64,000 nt of DNA from Bacteroidota bacterium (GTDB lineage Bacteria > Bacteroidota > Bacteroidia > Bacteroidales > Dysgonomonadaceae): positions 34,505-98,504 of the forward strand of contig JAEWGM010000041.1 in the NCBI GenBank assembly GCA_023388315.1, given 5' to 3'. This document shows, in pieces, positions 7,527-16,087 of this stretch (position 1 is the stretch's first letter; each line of letters opens with the position of its first letter). The translations under genes and the position numbers were made by a program. The notes under the pieces were generated by a model. It did no database searches. It was not told where the DNA came from and saw only the letters and a program-made list of their open reading frames with translations.

Positions 7527-10500
7527 TTAATTAGTTATTTGCATTTCTCCTGCTTGGTTTTCCGCCTCTTGATTTTCCATTTTTTCTTTTCTGTTGGTGG
7601 ATAAGAACATATACACCGTTGGCACCACAAACAGCGTTAAAAGAGTAGATATCAACATTCCACCCACCACAGCGGTACCCATCGCGATGCGCCCATTTGC
7701 GCCTTCGCCTGTGGCAAGGGCCAGAGGTAGCAGTCCCAACATGGTGGAAATACTGGTCATTAAAATGGGGCGAAAGCGTTGTACGGAAGCGTCCATAATG
7801 GCATGATATTTACTCATTCCGGATGTTTGCCGCTGATTGGCGAATTCCACAATGAGGATTCCGTTTTTGGCCACCAAACCAATGAGCATAATAATCCCGA
7901 TTTGGCTGTAAATGTTCATAGTTACGCCGAAAAGCCACATGAAAAGCAGCGCGCCAAAAACCGCCAACGGAACGGTGAGCATAATCACAAATGGGTCTTT
8001 AAAACTCTCGAATTGAGCTGCCAGCACCAAAAAGATAAGCAAAATGGCCAACCCGAAAGCAAACAACAAACTCGATGAGCTTTCGCGGAAGTTGCGCGAT
8101 TCGCCTTCCAGCGCCGTGCGGAATGTTTCATCGAGCACTTCAGCGGCGATCCGGTCCATTTCTTCCAAGCCTTCGCCCAGCGAGTAGCCTTGCGCCAATC
8201 CGGCGGATACGGTGGCGGAATTAAACCGGTTGTAGCGATACAGTTGCGGTGGCGCCACGGTCTCTTCCAGTTTCACCAAGTTGTCCATTTGTATCATTTG
8301 TCCCGAAGAGTTCTTCAAATAAATGGTTTTTAAGTCCAGCGGCGTGTTTCGTTGCTGACGGTTTATCTCGCCCAGCACCTGATATTGCTTGCCGTTCATA
8401 TAAAAATAACCCATCCGCTGGCCGCTCAACGCGTATTGCAGCGTTTGGCCAATGTCGCGCGTGCTTACGCCCAGTAGAGCCGCTTTGTCGCGGTCAATAA
8501 CAATTCGGGTTTCGGGTTTGGTAAACTTCAAATTCACATCGGCCATCTGAAAATAAGGGCTTTGGTTCACTTTGTCCATAAACGGCGGAATAAATTCCTC
8601 CAATTTCTCAATATTGGGCGCTTGCAACACATATTGAATGGGCATTCCGCCTCGCCTGCCGCCAAAGGTGGATTGTTGTTGTACAAACGAGCGCGCCGCG
8701 GTTTGAGTTCGTACAGCCCTTGATAGCGCGTCGGCAACCTGCATTTGGCTTCGTTGACGCTCCGTCATATCGGGCAAGATGATGCGGGTCATTCCAAACC
8801 CGCCACGGATGATGGTTACATTTGACTCTCGTTCCCAAGCCACAGAATCGGCAATATCTGAAATAGTTTCTGTGTAGTCTCTGATAAATTCAAACGTGGC
8901 TCCTTCGGGCGCTGAAGTTCTCACGGTAATTTGCGACCGGTCTTCCAATGGCGCCATTTCGGCGGGAATAATTCTCCAAAATACCGCGATTAATATCAGC
9001 GCTCCCGCCACAATGGGATAAATGAGCCATTTACTCCGCAGGAAGGTTTTTAACATGTTGCTGTATAGGTTATTCATTCCTCGGAAAAACCCTTCCGTTT
9101 GCAGATAGATGCGGTTGGGTTTTTGTTGTTTTTTCAACAGTTTGGACGAAAGCATCGGCACAAAAGACAGCGCCACAAACGAAGAGATAATAACCGCTCC
9201 GGAAATAACGATACTGAATTCGCGGAACAAACGCCCTGTCATTCCCTCCAAAAAGATAATCGGGAAAAAGATAGCAACCAAGGTAATGGTGGTGGAGAGT
9301 ACGGCAAAGAATATTTCTTTGGCACCGGCTTCAGCGGCTTGTTTTGGCGCCATCCCTCGTTCCACTTTTTGGTAAATGTTTTCTACCACCACAATAGCAT
9401 CGTCCACCACCAAGCCCACCGAGAGCACCACCGCCAACATAGACAATACGTTAATGGAGAACCCCGCCGCGAACATAATGAAAAACGTTCCGATAAGCGA
9501 AATGGGGATAACCAGTGTGGGAATGAGTGTTACGCGCCAGTTCCTCAAAAACAGAAAGATAACAATCACCACTAGCACAAACGCGATGAAAACGGTGTTG
9601 CGCACCTCGTTAATGGATGAACGGATAAAGCGTGTGTTGTCGAAAGCGATGTCCAACTTCACATCCTCGGGCAAGTCTTTTCGCATTTGTTCAATCCTCA
9701 GTTCGGCTTCGTTGGCAATTTCAATTTGATTGGCGCCCGGTTGGGGAATAATCACACAACTCACCATGGGCAAGCCATTACGGCGAAGGATGGTTTGGCG
9801 GTTTTCGGTGTCTAATTCTGCATATCCCACATCGCTGAAGCGCACAATGCGGTAATCATCTTCAATAATTACCATGTTGTTGAACTCTTCGGCTGTCTGC
9901 ATCAAACCCATTGTGCGAATGGATTGCGACAAATGGTCGCCTTCAATGCTTCCGGCAGGAAGCTCAATATTTTCTCTGTCCAACGCGTTTTTCACATCTA
10001 TCGGCGTTATGTTGTAAGCCGCCATGCGCACGGGATCGAGCCACAAGCGCATAGAGTATCGGTTTTCGCCCCATATTTCCACCGCGCTCACGTTGGAAAT
10101 GGTTTGCAGGCGCTCTTTCACGGTTAAATCGGCAATTTCCGAAAGCTCCAGTAACGAGCGGGTAGGGCTTTCCACCGTAATTTGCATAATGGGTTCAGAG
10201 TCGGCATCCGCTTTCGATACCGTAGGTGGGTCGGCGTCGCGTGGCAAATAGCGTTGAGCGCGCGATACTTTGTCACGAACATCGTTGGCGGCCGTTTCCA
10301 TATCCACACTCAACTCAAACTCCACGGTTATTCGCGACCGCCCTTGGCTGCTTTGGCTCATCAGAGAACGAATGCCCGGAATGCCGTTGATGTTTTGCTC
10401 CAACGGTTCGGTTATCTGATTTTCAATTACCTCGGCGTTGGCACCCGGATATCCCACCGACACTGTGATAATGGGGTTATCTACGTTGGGATATTCCCGC

Positions 10501-10601
10501 ACGGGAAGGCTGGTGTATCCAATGATGCCAAAAATAATGATAATCAATACCAATACCGTTGCCAAAACCGGGCGCTTTATGCTTAATTCGGATAAATTCA
10601 T
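7527..10601 (-). CDS. RND-family (HAE1/AcrB-like) multidrug efflux pump
   Basis: A 1024-residue inner-membrane proton-driven transporter. The N-terminus (MNLSELSIKRPVLATVL) starts with the usual first transmembrane helix, and two large periplasmic loops alternate with two six-helix bundles. The fourth helix has the proton-relay aspartate pair in GLVVDDAIVVVEN; GLVAKNGILIVEF is the equivalent in the second half. The length matches AcrB/MexB (about 1030-1050). The C-terminus is short and acidic/Gln-rich. With the adaptor 6 bp upstream and the TolC gene 2 bp downstream it forms a complete tripartite efflux system in one operon. No regulator gene is adjacent. Substrate range cannot be read from the sequence. 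Confidence 0.92.
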   Translation of the reverse strand: MNLSELSIKRPVLATVLVLIIIIFGIIGYTSLPVREYPNVDNPIITVSVGYPGANAEVIENQITEPLEQNINGIPGIRSLMSQSSQGRSRITVEFELSVDMETAANDVRDKVSRAQRYLPRDADPPTVSKADADSEPIMQITVESPTRSLLELSEIADLTVKERLQTISNVSAVEIWGENRYSMRLWLDPVRMAAYNITPIDVKNALDRENIELPAGSIEGDHLSQSIRTMGLMQTAEEFNNMVIIEDDYRIVRFSDVGYAELDTENRQTILRRNGLPMVSCVIIPQPGANQIEIANEAELRIEQMRKDLPEDVKLDIAFDNTRFIRSSINEVRNTVFIAFVLVVIVIFLFLRNWRVTLIPTLVIPISLIGTFFIMFAAGFSINVLSMLAVVLSVGLVVDDAIVVVENIYQKVERGMAPKQAAEAGAKEIFFAVLSTTITLVAIFFPIIFLEGMTGRLFREFSIVISGAVIISSFVALSFVPMLSSKLLKKQQKPNRIYLQTEGFFRGMNNLYSNMLKTFLRSKWLIYPIVAGALILIAVFWRIIPAEMAPLEDRSQITVRTSAPEGATFEFIRDYTETISDIADSVAWERESNVTIIRGGFGMTRIILPDMTERQRSQMQVADALSRAVRTQTAARSFVQQQSTFGGRRGGMPIQYVLQAPNIEKLEEFIPPFMDKVNQSPYFQMADVNLKFTKPETRIVIDRDKAALLGVSTRDIGQTLQYALSGQRMGYFYMNGKQYQVLGEINRQQRNTPLDLKTIYLKNSSGQMIQMDNLVKLEETVAPPQLYRYNRFNSATVSAGLAQGYSLGEGLEEMDRIAAEVLDETFRTALEGESRNFRESSSSLLFAFGLAILLIFLVLAAQFESFKDPFVIMLTVPLAVFGALLFMWLFGVTMNIYSQIGIIMLIGLVAKNGILIVEFANQRQTSGMSKYHAIMDASVQRFRPILMTSISTMLGLLPLALATGEGANGRIAMGTAVVGGMLISTLLTLFVVPTVYMFLSTNRKEKMENQEAENQAGEMQITN

Positions 10602-10607
10602 CGTTTG

Positions 10608-11714
10608 CTATTGAATGGTATTTGGAACAATCTCAGAAATGGTTACCGGCAATCGGTTTCTCAACTGCATAACGCCTGTGATCAGCAGAGTGTCGCCGGC
10701 AGAAAGCCCATCCAGCACTTGCACCGAAGCCGATGTGCGGTACCCTTTGGTTATTTCAACTTCTTGAGCCACACCGTTTTTGTAAATGTAGGCGATATCG
10801 CGCCCCATTTCGGATACGCTTGAAATACTGGGAATCATAATGGCATCGGGTGTTTCGCTGATGAGCGTTTCTATATTCGCTGATATGCCCGGTTTTAGTT
10901 TTCCGTCGGCGTTGGCATATCGGGCGCGCGCTTTTAGCGTAAGCGTTGATGGATCTAATTGCGATTCAATGGCATATACGTTCGCTTGATATGTGTTGAG
11001 GTCGTTTGCCACCGTAAACCGCACGGTGGAGCCCACGGGAATTTGGCGCACTTGGTTTTCGTTCATTGAAAATTCCAGTTTCAAGGGCGATATTTTAGTC
11101 AGTTTCGAGACCACCACGCCGGGCGATGCAAACGCGCCCACACTCACTTGCCGTAGGCCAATGAAGCCGCTGAACGGCGCCCTGAGCTCGGTTTGTGTGA
11201 TGCGTGACTGTACCAAATCGATGTCGGCTTTTAGCTTTTCTAAATCGGTGGTCACCGTTTGGTATGTTTCTTGGCTAATGGCATCTTTTTCCAACAACGT
11301 GCCTTGGCGCGACACCCTGTCTTGCGCCAATGGTAATTGTGTTTGCAGCTTGCGCAACTCGGCCTGCAAGGGCGCATCGTTTACTTTGGCCAGCAGGGCG
11401 CCTTGTCTCACGTAGGAGCCTTCCCGGAAATAAATGTGCGTGATTTTTCCTGAAGATTCAAATGTTAAATCCACCTCCTCTTCGGGCAATAAAATCCCTC
11501 TGGCAATATACACATCGCTTTGCAAAAGTTGCGGTTGTAAAATGGTGGCTACAACGTTCAACTGTTGCTGTGGCCTACCGGCTGCGGGCCGTGGCGAGCC
11601 GGGTGCTTGTTGATTGTTTGTTGAAAACAACGATTTGATTTTGGGCAGAAAAACCATTCCCAAAATGAGCACGCCGATAGTGGCAAAAACTATTATTCTG
11701 GTTTTTTTATTCAT
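10608..11714 (-). CDS. RND efflux periplasmic adaptor subunit (membrane fusion protein)
   Basis: A 368-residue membrane fusion protein with one N-terminal hydrophobic anchor (about residues 7-24), a barrel-sandwich/lipoyl-like half (GKITHIYFREGSYVRQGALL), an alpha-helical coiled-coil hairpin (about 115-175), the second lipoyl half (TELRAPFSGFIGLRQVSVGAF) and a beta-barrel domain. It has no lipobox cysteine, so it is anchored by the helix rather than by lipid. It is the first gene of the operon adaptor-pump-TolC and bridges the pump and the outer membrane channel. A linker rich in Pro, Gln and Asn follows the anchor. Confidence 0.9.
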   Translation of the reverse strand: MNKKTRIIVFATIGVLILGMVFLPKIKSLFSTNNQQAPGSPRPAAGRPQQQLNVVATILQPQLLQSDVYIARGILLPEEEVDLTFESSGKITHIYFREGSYVRQGALLAKVNDAPLQAELRKLQTQLPLAQDRVSRQGTLLEKDAISQETYQTVTTDLEKLKADIDLVQSRITQTELRAPFSGFIGLRQVSVGAFASPGVVVSKLTKISPLKLEFSMNENQVRQIPVGSTVRFTVANDLNTYQANVYAIESQLDPSTLTLKARARYANADGKLKPGISANIETLISETPDAIMIPSISSVSEMGRDIAYIYKNGVAQEVEITKGYRTSASVQVLDGLSAGDTLLITGVMQLRNRLPVTISEIVPNTIQ

Positions 11715-11856
11715 TGATGTGGAAAATTTCCGTAAAACTACCTAAATAATAAGAGATAACGGAATTAGAGTGCCGGTTTTTTAGAATTTTTAGTTCAAAA
11801 TCGACAAATCGGAAGATTAAATCGATGAAAATCGGGCCTGTCTGAAATTAAATAAC

Positions 11857-11864
11857 TATTTTTG
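11857..11864 (+). promoter_or_regulatory. Bacteroidetes -7 promoter box
   Basis: tatttttg is an exact match to TAnnTTTG, 43 bp upstream of the SGNH hydrolase ATG; no clear -33 TTTG is visible. Confidence 0.45.
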
Positions 11865-11906
11865 ACAATGCAATCATTAAAATCAAATTACAATTAAAAG
11901 AACGTT

Positions 11907-12611
11907 ATGAAACAAAGAAGTTTTATTGTTATTATGGTATGTTTGTTTATGGGCGCTTTCGTGAATGCAACCGCTCAAGATTGGGCAAATTTAAACAGAT
12001 TTAAAGAAGAGAATGCCAAACTGGGCCCGGCACGCACGTGCGATGAGCGAATTGTTTTTATGGGGAATTCAATCACGCAGGGATGGATTGAAAAAGTTCC
12101 CGAATTTTTTGCCAACGGAAAATATATTAATCGTGGAATCAGTGGGCAAACCACGCCTCAAATGTTAATTCGTTTTCGTCAAGATGTGGTGAATCTCTAT
12201 CCCAAAGTGGTGGTTATTCTCGCGGGAACAAACGATATTGCGGGCAACACGGGACCCTCGTCGTTGGATATGATTATGGACAACATAGCGTCTATGACGG
12301 ATATCGCGCAATCCAGAGGAATTCAAGTGGTACTCTGCTCTGTTTTACCGGCTTATGATTTTCCTTGGAGCCCCGGAAAAGAACCCGCCGAAAAAATTGT
12401 GGAACTAAACAAACAAATTAAAGAACTGGCTCGCATAAGAGGCGCAGTGTATTGCGATTACTTTTCGGCTATGGCCGATGAGCGAAACGGCTTACCCACC
12501 CATCTTGCACAAGATGGCATTCATCCCACCAAAGAGGGGTATGCCATTATGCAACCTTTGGTTGAAAGAGCCATTGCGCAAGCGTTGTTAATGTGGAAAG
12601 AATTCAAATGA
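11907..12611 (+). CDS. Exported SGNH/GDSL-type hydrolase
   Basis: A 234-residue protein with a signal peptide (cleavage likely after NATAQ). It has the SGNH esterase/lipase blocks in order: block I GNSITQGW with the nucleophilic Ser, a glycine-containing segment (RGISGQTT), block III GTNDIAGN, and block V DGIHPTKEGY with the catalytic Asp and His. Relatives deacetylate or de-esterify sugars and cell-wall or plant polysaccharides (platelet-activating-factor acetylhydrolase-like subgroup). No carbohydrate operon surrounds it, so the substrate is open. It is monocistronic: its own promoter lies upstream and a strong hairpin terminator starts 18 bp after the stop. Confidence 0.85.
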   Translation: MKQRSFIVIMVCLFMGAFVNATAQDWANLNRFKEENAKLGPARTCDERIVFMGNSITQGWIEKVPEFFANGKYINRGISGQTTPQMLIRFRQDVVNLYPKVVVILAGTNDIAGNTGPSSLDMIMDNIASMTDIAQSRGIQVVLCSVLPAYDFPWSPGKEPAEKIVELNKQIKELARIRGAVYCDYFSAMADERNGLPTHLAQDGIHPTKEGYAIMQPLVERAIAQALLMWKEFK

Positions 12612-12629
12612 TGCAAACATTTAAAAGAT

Positions 12630-12668
12630 AAAAAAAATGAGGCAAAACCACTTGCCTCATTTTTTTAT
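12630..12668. terminator. Bidirectional intrinsic terminator
   Basis: Stem atgaggcaa / ttgcctcat (12637-12660) is flanked by an A-run on the left and a T-run on the right, so it can terminate the SGNH gene from the left and the small leftward gene from the right. The stop codon of the leftward gene lies inside the stem. Confidence 0.75.
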
Positions 12669-12785
12669 CTTTTTGGGTTTACATACGTGCTTCTCTTTTT
12701 TAACCGTCACATCGCATTTTTTGCATATGTATTTCGGGTCTGTTGTAACAATTAGGTCTTTATCTTTGCAGGCTGTTTTACCCAT
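12657..12785 (-). CDS. Small Cys-rich (zinc-ribbon-like) protein, 42 residues
   Basis: The minus strand encodes a 42-residue protein starting MGKTACKDKD, with Cys at position 6, a CKKC pair at 21-24, HVC around 33-35, and a Lys-rich end (KPKKIKK). CxxC plus His/Cys spaced about ten residues later suggests a small metal-binding ribbon. Similar very short proteins ending in KHxCKP occur in Bacteroidetes as far as I recall, but I cannot search for them. Cysteine spacing and high Lys content make it more convincing than the antisense frame (12637-12882), which has no family features. The start is the second of two ATGs; the outer ATG at 12790 is in another frame and closes after 12 codons. Function unknown; nucleic-acid binding is a guess. 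Confidence 0.6.
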   Translation of the reverse strand: MGKTACKDKDLIVTTDPKYICKKCDVTVKKEKHVCKPKKIKK

Positions 12786-13068
12786 TTCATTTTATCGTTT
12801 TAAAAATAATAACAGGCGAAAGGGTGAAAAAGTTTGGTGGAAGAGCAAAGAGCAAGGAGCAAGGAGTAGGGAGCAAAGATAGATTATGATTCTTTAGTGC
12901 TTCTTCGAGACTTTGTGGCTTGGTGGCCTTTTTATTAACTCTATTGCCCTGTCAGGGCTTAGTGTGCGTATGGTACGGAAACATAGGGCGTTGCCCTATG
13001 CTTTTTTCTAATGCCACGTTGTGGCTTTTGCCCAGTACGGCAGACGGTTTATGTTTAGTCGTGCTATA
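12786..13068. repeat. Non-coding gap with short tandem repeat and three hairpins
   Basis: No gene is visible. A purine-rich imperfect tandem repeat (gagcaaagagcaaggagcaa type) covers about 12842-12880. Three compact palindromes then follow within 80 bp: gccctgtcagggc (12946-12958), catagggcgttgccctatg (12982-13000) and gccacgttgtggc (13013-13025). They look like REP-type hairpins. Confidence 0.5.
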
Positions 13069-13107
13069 AGCAAAAAAGAGAAAGCCGTTCGGTCTTCTCT
13101 CTTTTTC
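13069..13107 (-). terminator. Hairpin terminator after tRNA fragment A
   Basis: The minus strand shows a stem of the type gagagaag...ctttctc with a T-run. It occupies the same position as the terminators after the other tRNA-fMet copies but differs in sequence. Confidence 0.5.
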
Positions 13108-13110
13108 TAG

Positions 13111-13172
13111 TTGCGGAGGCAGGACTTGAACCTACGTCCGCCGTTTGGCGGATATGAGCTCAACGAGCTACC
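13111..13172 (-). pseudogene. tRNA-fMet 3'-half fragment A, with palindrome in place of the variable region
   Basis: The T arm and 3' acceptor strand are identical to the intact tRNA at 13709-13781, and the anticodon CAT region is recognisable, but the 5' acceptor strand and D arm are missing. The segment between anticodon and T arm is replaced by a 16-base palindrome (tccgccgtttggcgga). The left end of the GIY-YIG gene runs into this fragment. Confidence 0.75.
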
Positions 13173-13422
13173 GTGGTTTGTTTAAAATTTCGTTTCGTAA
13201 AAATTGGCGACCTTGATAAGATTTTAATTGTTTTTCTCTTTTCAAGGCTTCGGATTTCGTTTCAAATTTTTCGGTGTAGACGAGTGTCCATGGCATATAT
13301 CTTTTTGTCCATCCTTTGTTTTTCGGATGATTATGCGCGATAATTCTAGCTTCCAAATTGGAAGAAACTCCGATGTAAATTTTATCGACTTCAATACTTT
13401 TTAAAACATAAACGGTGTACAT
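13168..13422 (-). CDS. GIY-YIG domain endonuclease (UvrC N-terminal-like, YhbQ type)
   Basis: An 84-residue stand-alone GIY-YIG nuclease domain. The motifs are visible: YTVYVLKS (GIY equivalent), KIYIGVS (YIG), an Arg in LEARIIAH, and the metal-binding Glu in ALKREKQL. The reading frame ends in a TAG that lies inside tRNA-fMet fragment A, and the gene sits between fragments A and B of the tRNA array, directly before the terminator repeat of fragment B. Single-domain GIY-YIG proteins are common in Bacteroidetes next to tRNA or rRNA genes; a homing-like, element-associated nuclease is therefore a reasonable inference. A plain chromosomal nuclease of YhbQ type is the alternative. Confidence 0.85.
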   Translation of the reverse strand: MYTVYVLKSIEVDKIYIGVSSNLEARIIAHNHPKNKGWTKRYMPWTLVYTEKFETKSEALKREKQLKSYQGRQFLRNEILNKPR

Positions 13423-13474
13423 ATTAAAAACAAAAAGAAGAAAGCTTAACCTTGAACTTTCTTCTTTACCTTAG

Positions 13475-13536
13475 TTGCGGAGGCAGGACTTGAGTCTACG
13501 TCCGCCGTTTGGCGGATATGATCCCAACGAGCTACC
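13475..13536 (-). pseudogene. tRNA-fMet 3'-half fragment B
   Basis: Same structure as fragment A: intact T arm and 3' strand (two changes in the T arm), the palindrome tccgccgtttggcgga between anticodon and T arm, and no 5' acceptor or D arm. It cannot fold as a tRNA. Confidence 0.75.
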
Positions 13537-13591
13537 TCGTTAAAAACAAAAAAGAAGAAAGCTTAACCTATAACTTTCTTCTTTACCTTAG

Positions 13592-13653
13592 TTGCGGAGG
13601 CAGGACTTGAACCTGCGTCCGCCGTTTGGCGGATATGATCCCAACGAGCCATC
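13592..13653 (-). pseudogene. tRNA-fMet 3'-half fragment C
   Basis: Third truncated copy, one 117-bp unit from fragment B and one from the intact tRNA. It has the same internal palindrome and small substitutions near the broken end (gagccatc versus gagctacc). Confidence 0.75.
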
Positions 13654-13663
13654 TCGTTAAAAA

Positions 13664-13702
13664 CAAAAAAGAAGAAAGCTTAACCTTGAACTTTCTTCTT
13701 TA
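13664..13702 (-). terminator. Intrinsic terminator of the initiator tRNA gene
   Basis: Arms aagaagaaag (13669-13678) and ctttcttctt (13691-13700) form a 10-bp stem followed on the minus strand by a T-run. The same hairpin recurs at about 13548-13585 and 13431-13468. Confidence 0.75.
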
Positions 13703-13708
13703 CCTTAG

Positions 13709-13781
<73 letters not shown>

Positions 13782-13804
13782 ATATGTTTTCTTAAATTGG
13801 ACTG

Positions 13805-13835
13805 CAAAGATAGTAATTTTAAATTAAACATCAAA
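13805..13835 (-). promoter_or_regulatory. Strong Bacteroidetes promoter for tRNA-fMet
   Basis: On the minus strand there is an exact -7 box tatctttg (13812-13805) and an exact -33 TTTG (13835-13832) with a 19-bp spacer. The leader to the tRNA would be under 20 nt. Confidence 0.8.
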
Positions 13836-13873
13836 ATATATCCCTTTATTTTTATTTTATCCTTAAAAAATCG

Positions 13874-13881
13874 TACTTTTG
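13874..13881 (+). promoter_or_regulatory. Bacteroidetes -7 promoter box
   Basis: tacttttg matches TAnnTTTG exactly, 20 bp before the glycosyltransferase ATG. It is arranged divergently from the tRNA promoter. Confidence 0.6.
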
Positions 13882-13901
13882 AGACAAAATAACATCATAC
13901 T

Positions 13902-14660
13902 ATGGCTGACAGTATCGTAATTATTCCTACCTACAACGAGAAAGAAAACATTGAAAACATTATCCGAGCGGTGTTTGGCTTGGAAAAAGATTTTCATATC
14001 CTTGTAATTGACGATGGTTCCCCCGATGGCACTGCCGCCATTGTACATCGCTTGATAGAGCAGGAGTTTTCGGGGCAGTTGTTCATAGAAGAACGAAAAG
14101 GTAAACTGGGGCTTGGCACGGCTTACATTCACGGTTTTAAATGGGCATTAGCGCGCCATTATGAGTATATTTTTGAAATGGATGCCGATTTTTCGCACAA
14201 CCCCGACGATTTACCGCGACTTTACGATGCGTGCCACAACGAGGGGTACGATGTAGCCGTAGGCTCGCGTTATTGCACCGGCGTGAACGTGGTAAACTGG
14301 CCTATGGGGCGGGTGCTGATGTCTTATTTCGCATCGAAATACGTACGTTTTGTGACTGGTTTCAATGTGAAAGATACCACGGCAGGCTTTGTGTGCTATA
14401 AGCGAATTGTGCTGGAGACCATCGATTTAGATAAAATAAAATTCAAAGGTTACGGTTTCCAAATTGAAATGAAATACACGGCTTACTCACTTGGATTCAA
14501 AATAAAAGAAGTTTCTGTCATCTTTATTAACCGACAACTGGGAACCTCTAAAATGAGTTCCGGAATTTTTGGCGAAGCGTTTTTCGGCGTAATGGACCTC
14601 CGGTGGCGGAAAATGACCGGAAAAATCAAACCCAAACAAAAATTGCTCGCACAACAATGA
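13902..14660 (+). CDS. Polyprenol monophosphomannose synthase (GT2 family)
   Basis: A 252-residue glycosyltransferase of the dolichol/polyprenol-phosphate mannose synthase type. The N-terminus has the GT2 start IIPTYNEKENIE and nucleotide-binding IDDGSPDGTA; further on there are EMDADFSHNP (DxD-type metal site) and GSRY. The family transfers mannose (or glucose) from GDP/UDP sugar to a lipid phosphate at the cytoplasmic face of the membrane for later glycan or lipoprotein glycosylation. No C-terminal membrane domain is seen, so it is the single-domain DPM1-like form. It has its own promoter, and its stop codon overlaps the dihydroorotase ATG by four bases, so the two are translationally coupled. 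Confidence 0.88.
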   Translation: MADSIVIIPTYNEKENIENIIRAVFGLEKDFHILVIDDGSPDGTAAIVHRLIEQEFSGQLFIEERKGKLGLGTAYIHGFKWALARHYEYIFEMDADFSHNPDDLPRLYDACHNEGYDVAVGSRYCTGVNVVNWPMGRVLMSYFASKYVRFVTGFNVKDTTAGFVCYKRIVLETIDLDKIKFKGYGFQIEMKYTAYSLGFKIKEVSVIFINRQLGTSKMSSGIFGEAFFGVMDLRWRKMTGKIKPKQKLLAQQ

Positions 14661-15997
14661 CACTCATTCATCAGGCAACCATTATAAACGAAGGCGCGTC
14701 TTTCATCGGATCGGTTTTTATTGAAAACGATAAAATTTCTCGCATCTTCAAAGGGGATGTTCCCGAAAATATCCTCAACCGATGCAAACAAATCATCGAC
14801 GCGCGCGGACTATATCTTACACCGGGCGTAATTGACGACCAGGTGCATTTCCGCGAACCAGGCCTCACGCACAAAGGCGATATTGCCACGGAGAGCCGTG
14901 CGGCTGTGGCGGGCGGGGTTACATCGTTTATGGAAATGCCCAATACAAACCCGCAAACCGTTACAATGGAGGCCCTTCATCAAAAGTTTGAAACAGCCGC
15001 GGGAAAATCGGCCGCAAACTTTTCGTTTTACTTTGGCGCCACCAACGACAACTTTAAAGAACTAAAAAAAGTTGACAAAAAAAACGTGTGTGGCGTGAAA
15101 GTTTTTATGGGTGCTTCCACCGGAAATATGTTGGTGGATAACGAAAGAACGCTGCAAGAGATTTTCGCTGAAACAGATATGCTCATTGCCACGCATTGCG
15201 AAAAAGAAGACATTATTCGTGAAAATATTGAGACATTTAGGCGCAAATTTGGAGAAGATGTTCCCGTCTCTTATCATCCGTTAATCAGAAGTGCCGAAGC
15301 GTGTTATCGCTCATCGGCACAGGCGGTTGAGTTGGCCGATAAATATGGATCGCGGCTGCACGTGCTGCATCTTTCCACTGCGCGAGAAATGACTTTGTTC
15401 AGCAACGCGCCGCTTACCGATAAAAAAATCACCGCCGAAGTGTGTGTACATCATTTGTGGTTTACCGATGCCGATTATCCTCGTTTGGGTGCTCTCATTA
15501 AGTGGAACCCTGCTGTGAAAACCGAGAACGACAGAACAGCTTTGAGAACCGCTTTAAAAAACGGAAAATTGGATGTGGTGGCAACAGACCACGCGCCGCA
15601 TTTATTATCGGAAAAAGAAGGCGGCGCTTTGAAAGCCGCTTCGGGCGGCCCGCTTGTCCAACATTCGTTGCAAACCATGCTGGAGTTGTCGGCCCAAGGG
15701 CATTTCTCTAAAGAATTTGTGGTTGAGAAAATGTGCCACGCCCACGCGCAATTATTCAACGTGAAGCAGCGCGGCTACATTCGCGAAGGTTATTACGCCG
15801 ATTTGGTTTTGGTGAATCCCAATAAACCGTACACGGTGTCAAAAGAAAACATTTTATACAAATGTGGCTGGTCGCCGTTTGAAGGCGAAACCTTCTCGCA
15901 CTCCATCGAAAAAACGTTTGTGAACGGCAACCTCGTTTTTGACAACGGCGTTGTTGCCGAAAATGTGTTTGGCAAAGCGCTGGAATTCAGCAGGTAA
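14657..15997 (+). CDS. pyrC: Dihydroorotase
   Basis: A 446-residue amidohydrolase catalysing ring closure of carbamoyl-aspartate to dihydroorotate in pyrimidine synthesis. Visible motifs: the zinc-binding DxxHFREPG (DDQVHFREPG), GGVTSFMEMPNTNP, and later ATDHAPH with a zinc/catalytic Asp. These place it in the PyrC/allantoinase-like class of dihydroorotases. The start ATG at 14657 overlaps the preceding stop as ATGA; the longer frame from 14603 would lie within the upstream gene and adds no conserved sequence. No other pyr gene is adjacent, so it sits in a mixed operon. Confidence 0.9.
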   Translation: MTLIHQATIINEGASFIGSVFIENDKISRIFKGDVPENILNRCKQIIDARGLYLTPGVIDDQVHFREPGLTHKGDIATESRAAVAGGVTSFMEMPNTNPQTVTMEALHQKFETAAGKSAANFSFYFGATNDNFKELKKVDKKNVCGVKVFMGASTGNMLVDNERTLQEIFAETDMLIATHCEKEDIIRENIETFRRKFGEDVPVSYHPLIRSAEACYRSSAQAVELADKYGSRLHVLHLSTAREMTLFSNAPLTDKKITAEVCVHHLWFTDADYPRLGALIKWNPAVKTENDRTALRTALKNGKLDVVATDHAPHLLSEKEGGALKAASGGPLVQHSLQTMLELSAQGHFSKEFVVEKMCHAHAQLFNVKQRGYIREGYYADLVLVNPNKPYTVSKENILYKCGWSPFEGETFSHSIEKTFVNGNLVFDNGVVAENVFGKALEFSR

Positions 15998-16053
15998 GTG
16001 TGTGTCGTTTGCTCTGCGGAAAAAATCTTAACCGTTTTGTAATATTTATTTCA

Positions 16054-16061
16054 TACTTTTG
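16054..16061 (+). promoter_or_regulatory. Bacteroidetes -7 promoter box
   Basis: tacttttg is exact for TAnnTTTG, 26 bp before the GTG start at 16088. A TTTG at 16036-16039 is closer than usual for a -33 box. Confidence 0.5.
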
Positions 16062-16087
16062 ACCGTAATTTTAAAAACAAACCACTT

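Noticed and set aside
9099..9575. 158-codon plus-strand frame opposite the RND pump
   Set aside because: His/Asn-rich antisense of transmembrane sequence; no promoter or family features.
12637..12882. 81-codon plus-strand frame downstream of the SGNH gene
   Set aside because: It starts inside the terminator stem, is antisense to the better-supported Cys-rich small protein, and ends in a low-complexity repeat.
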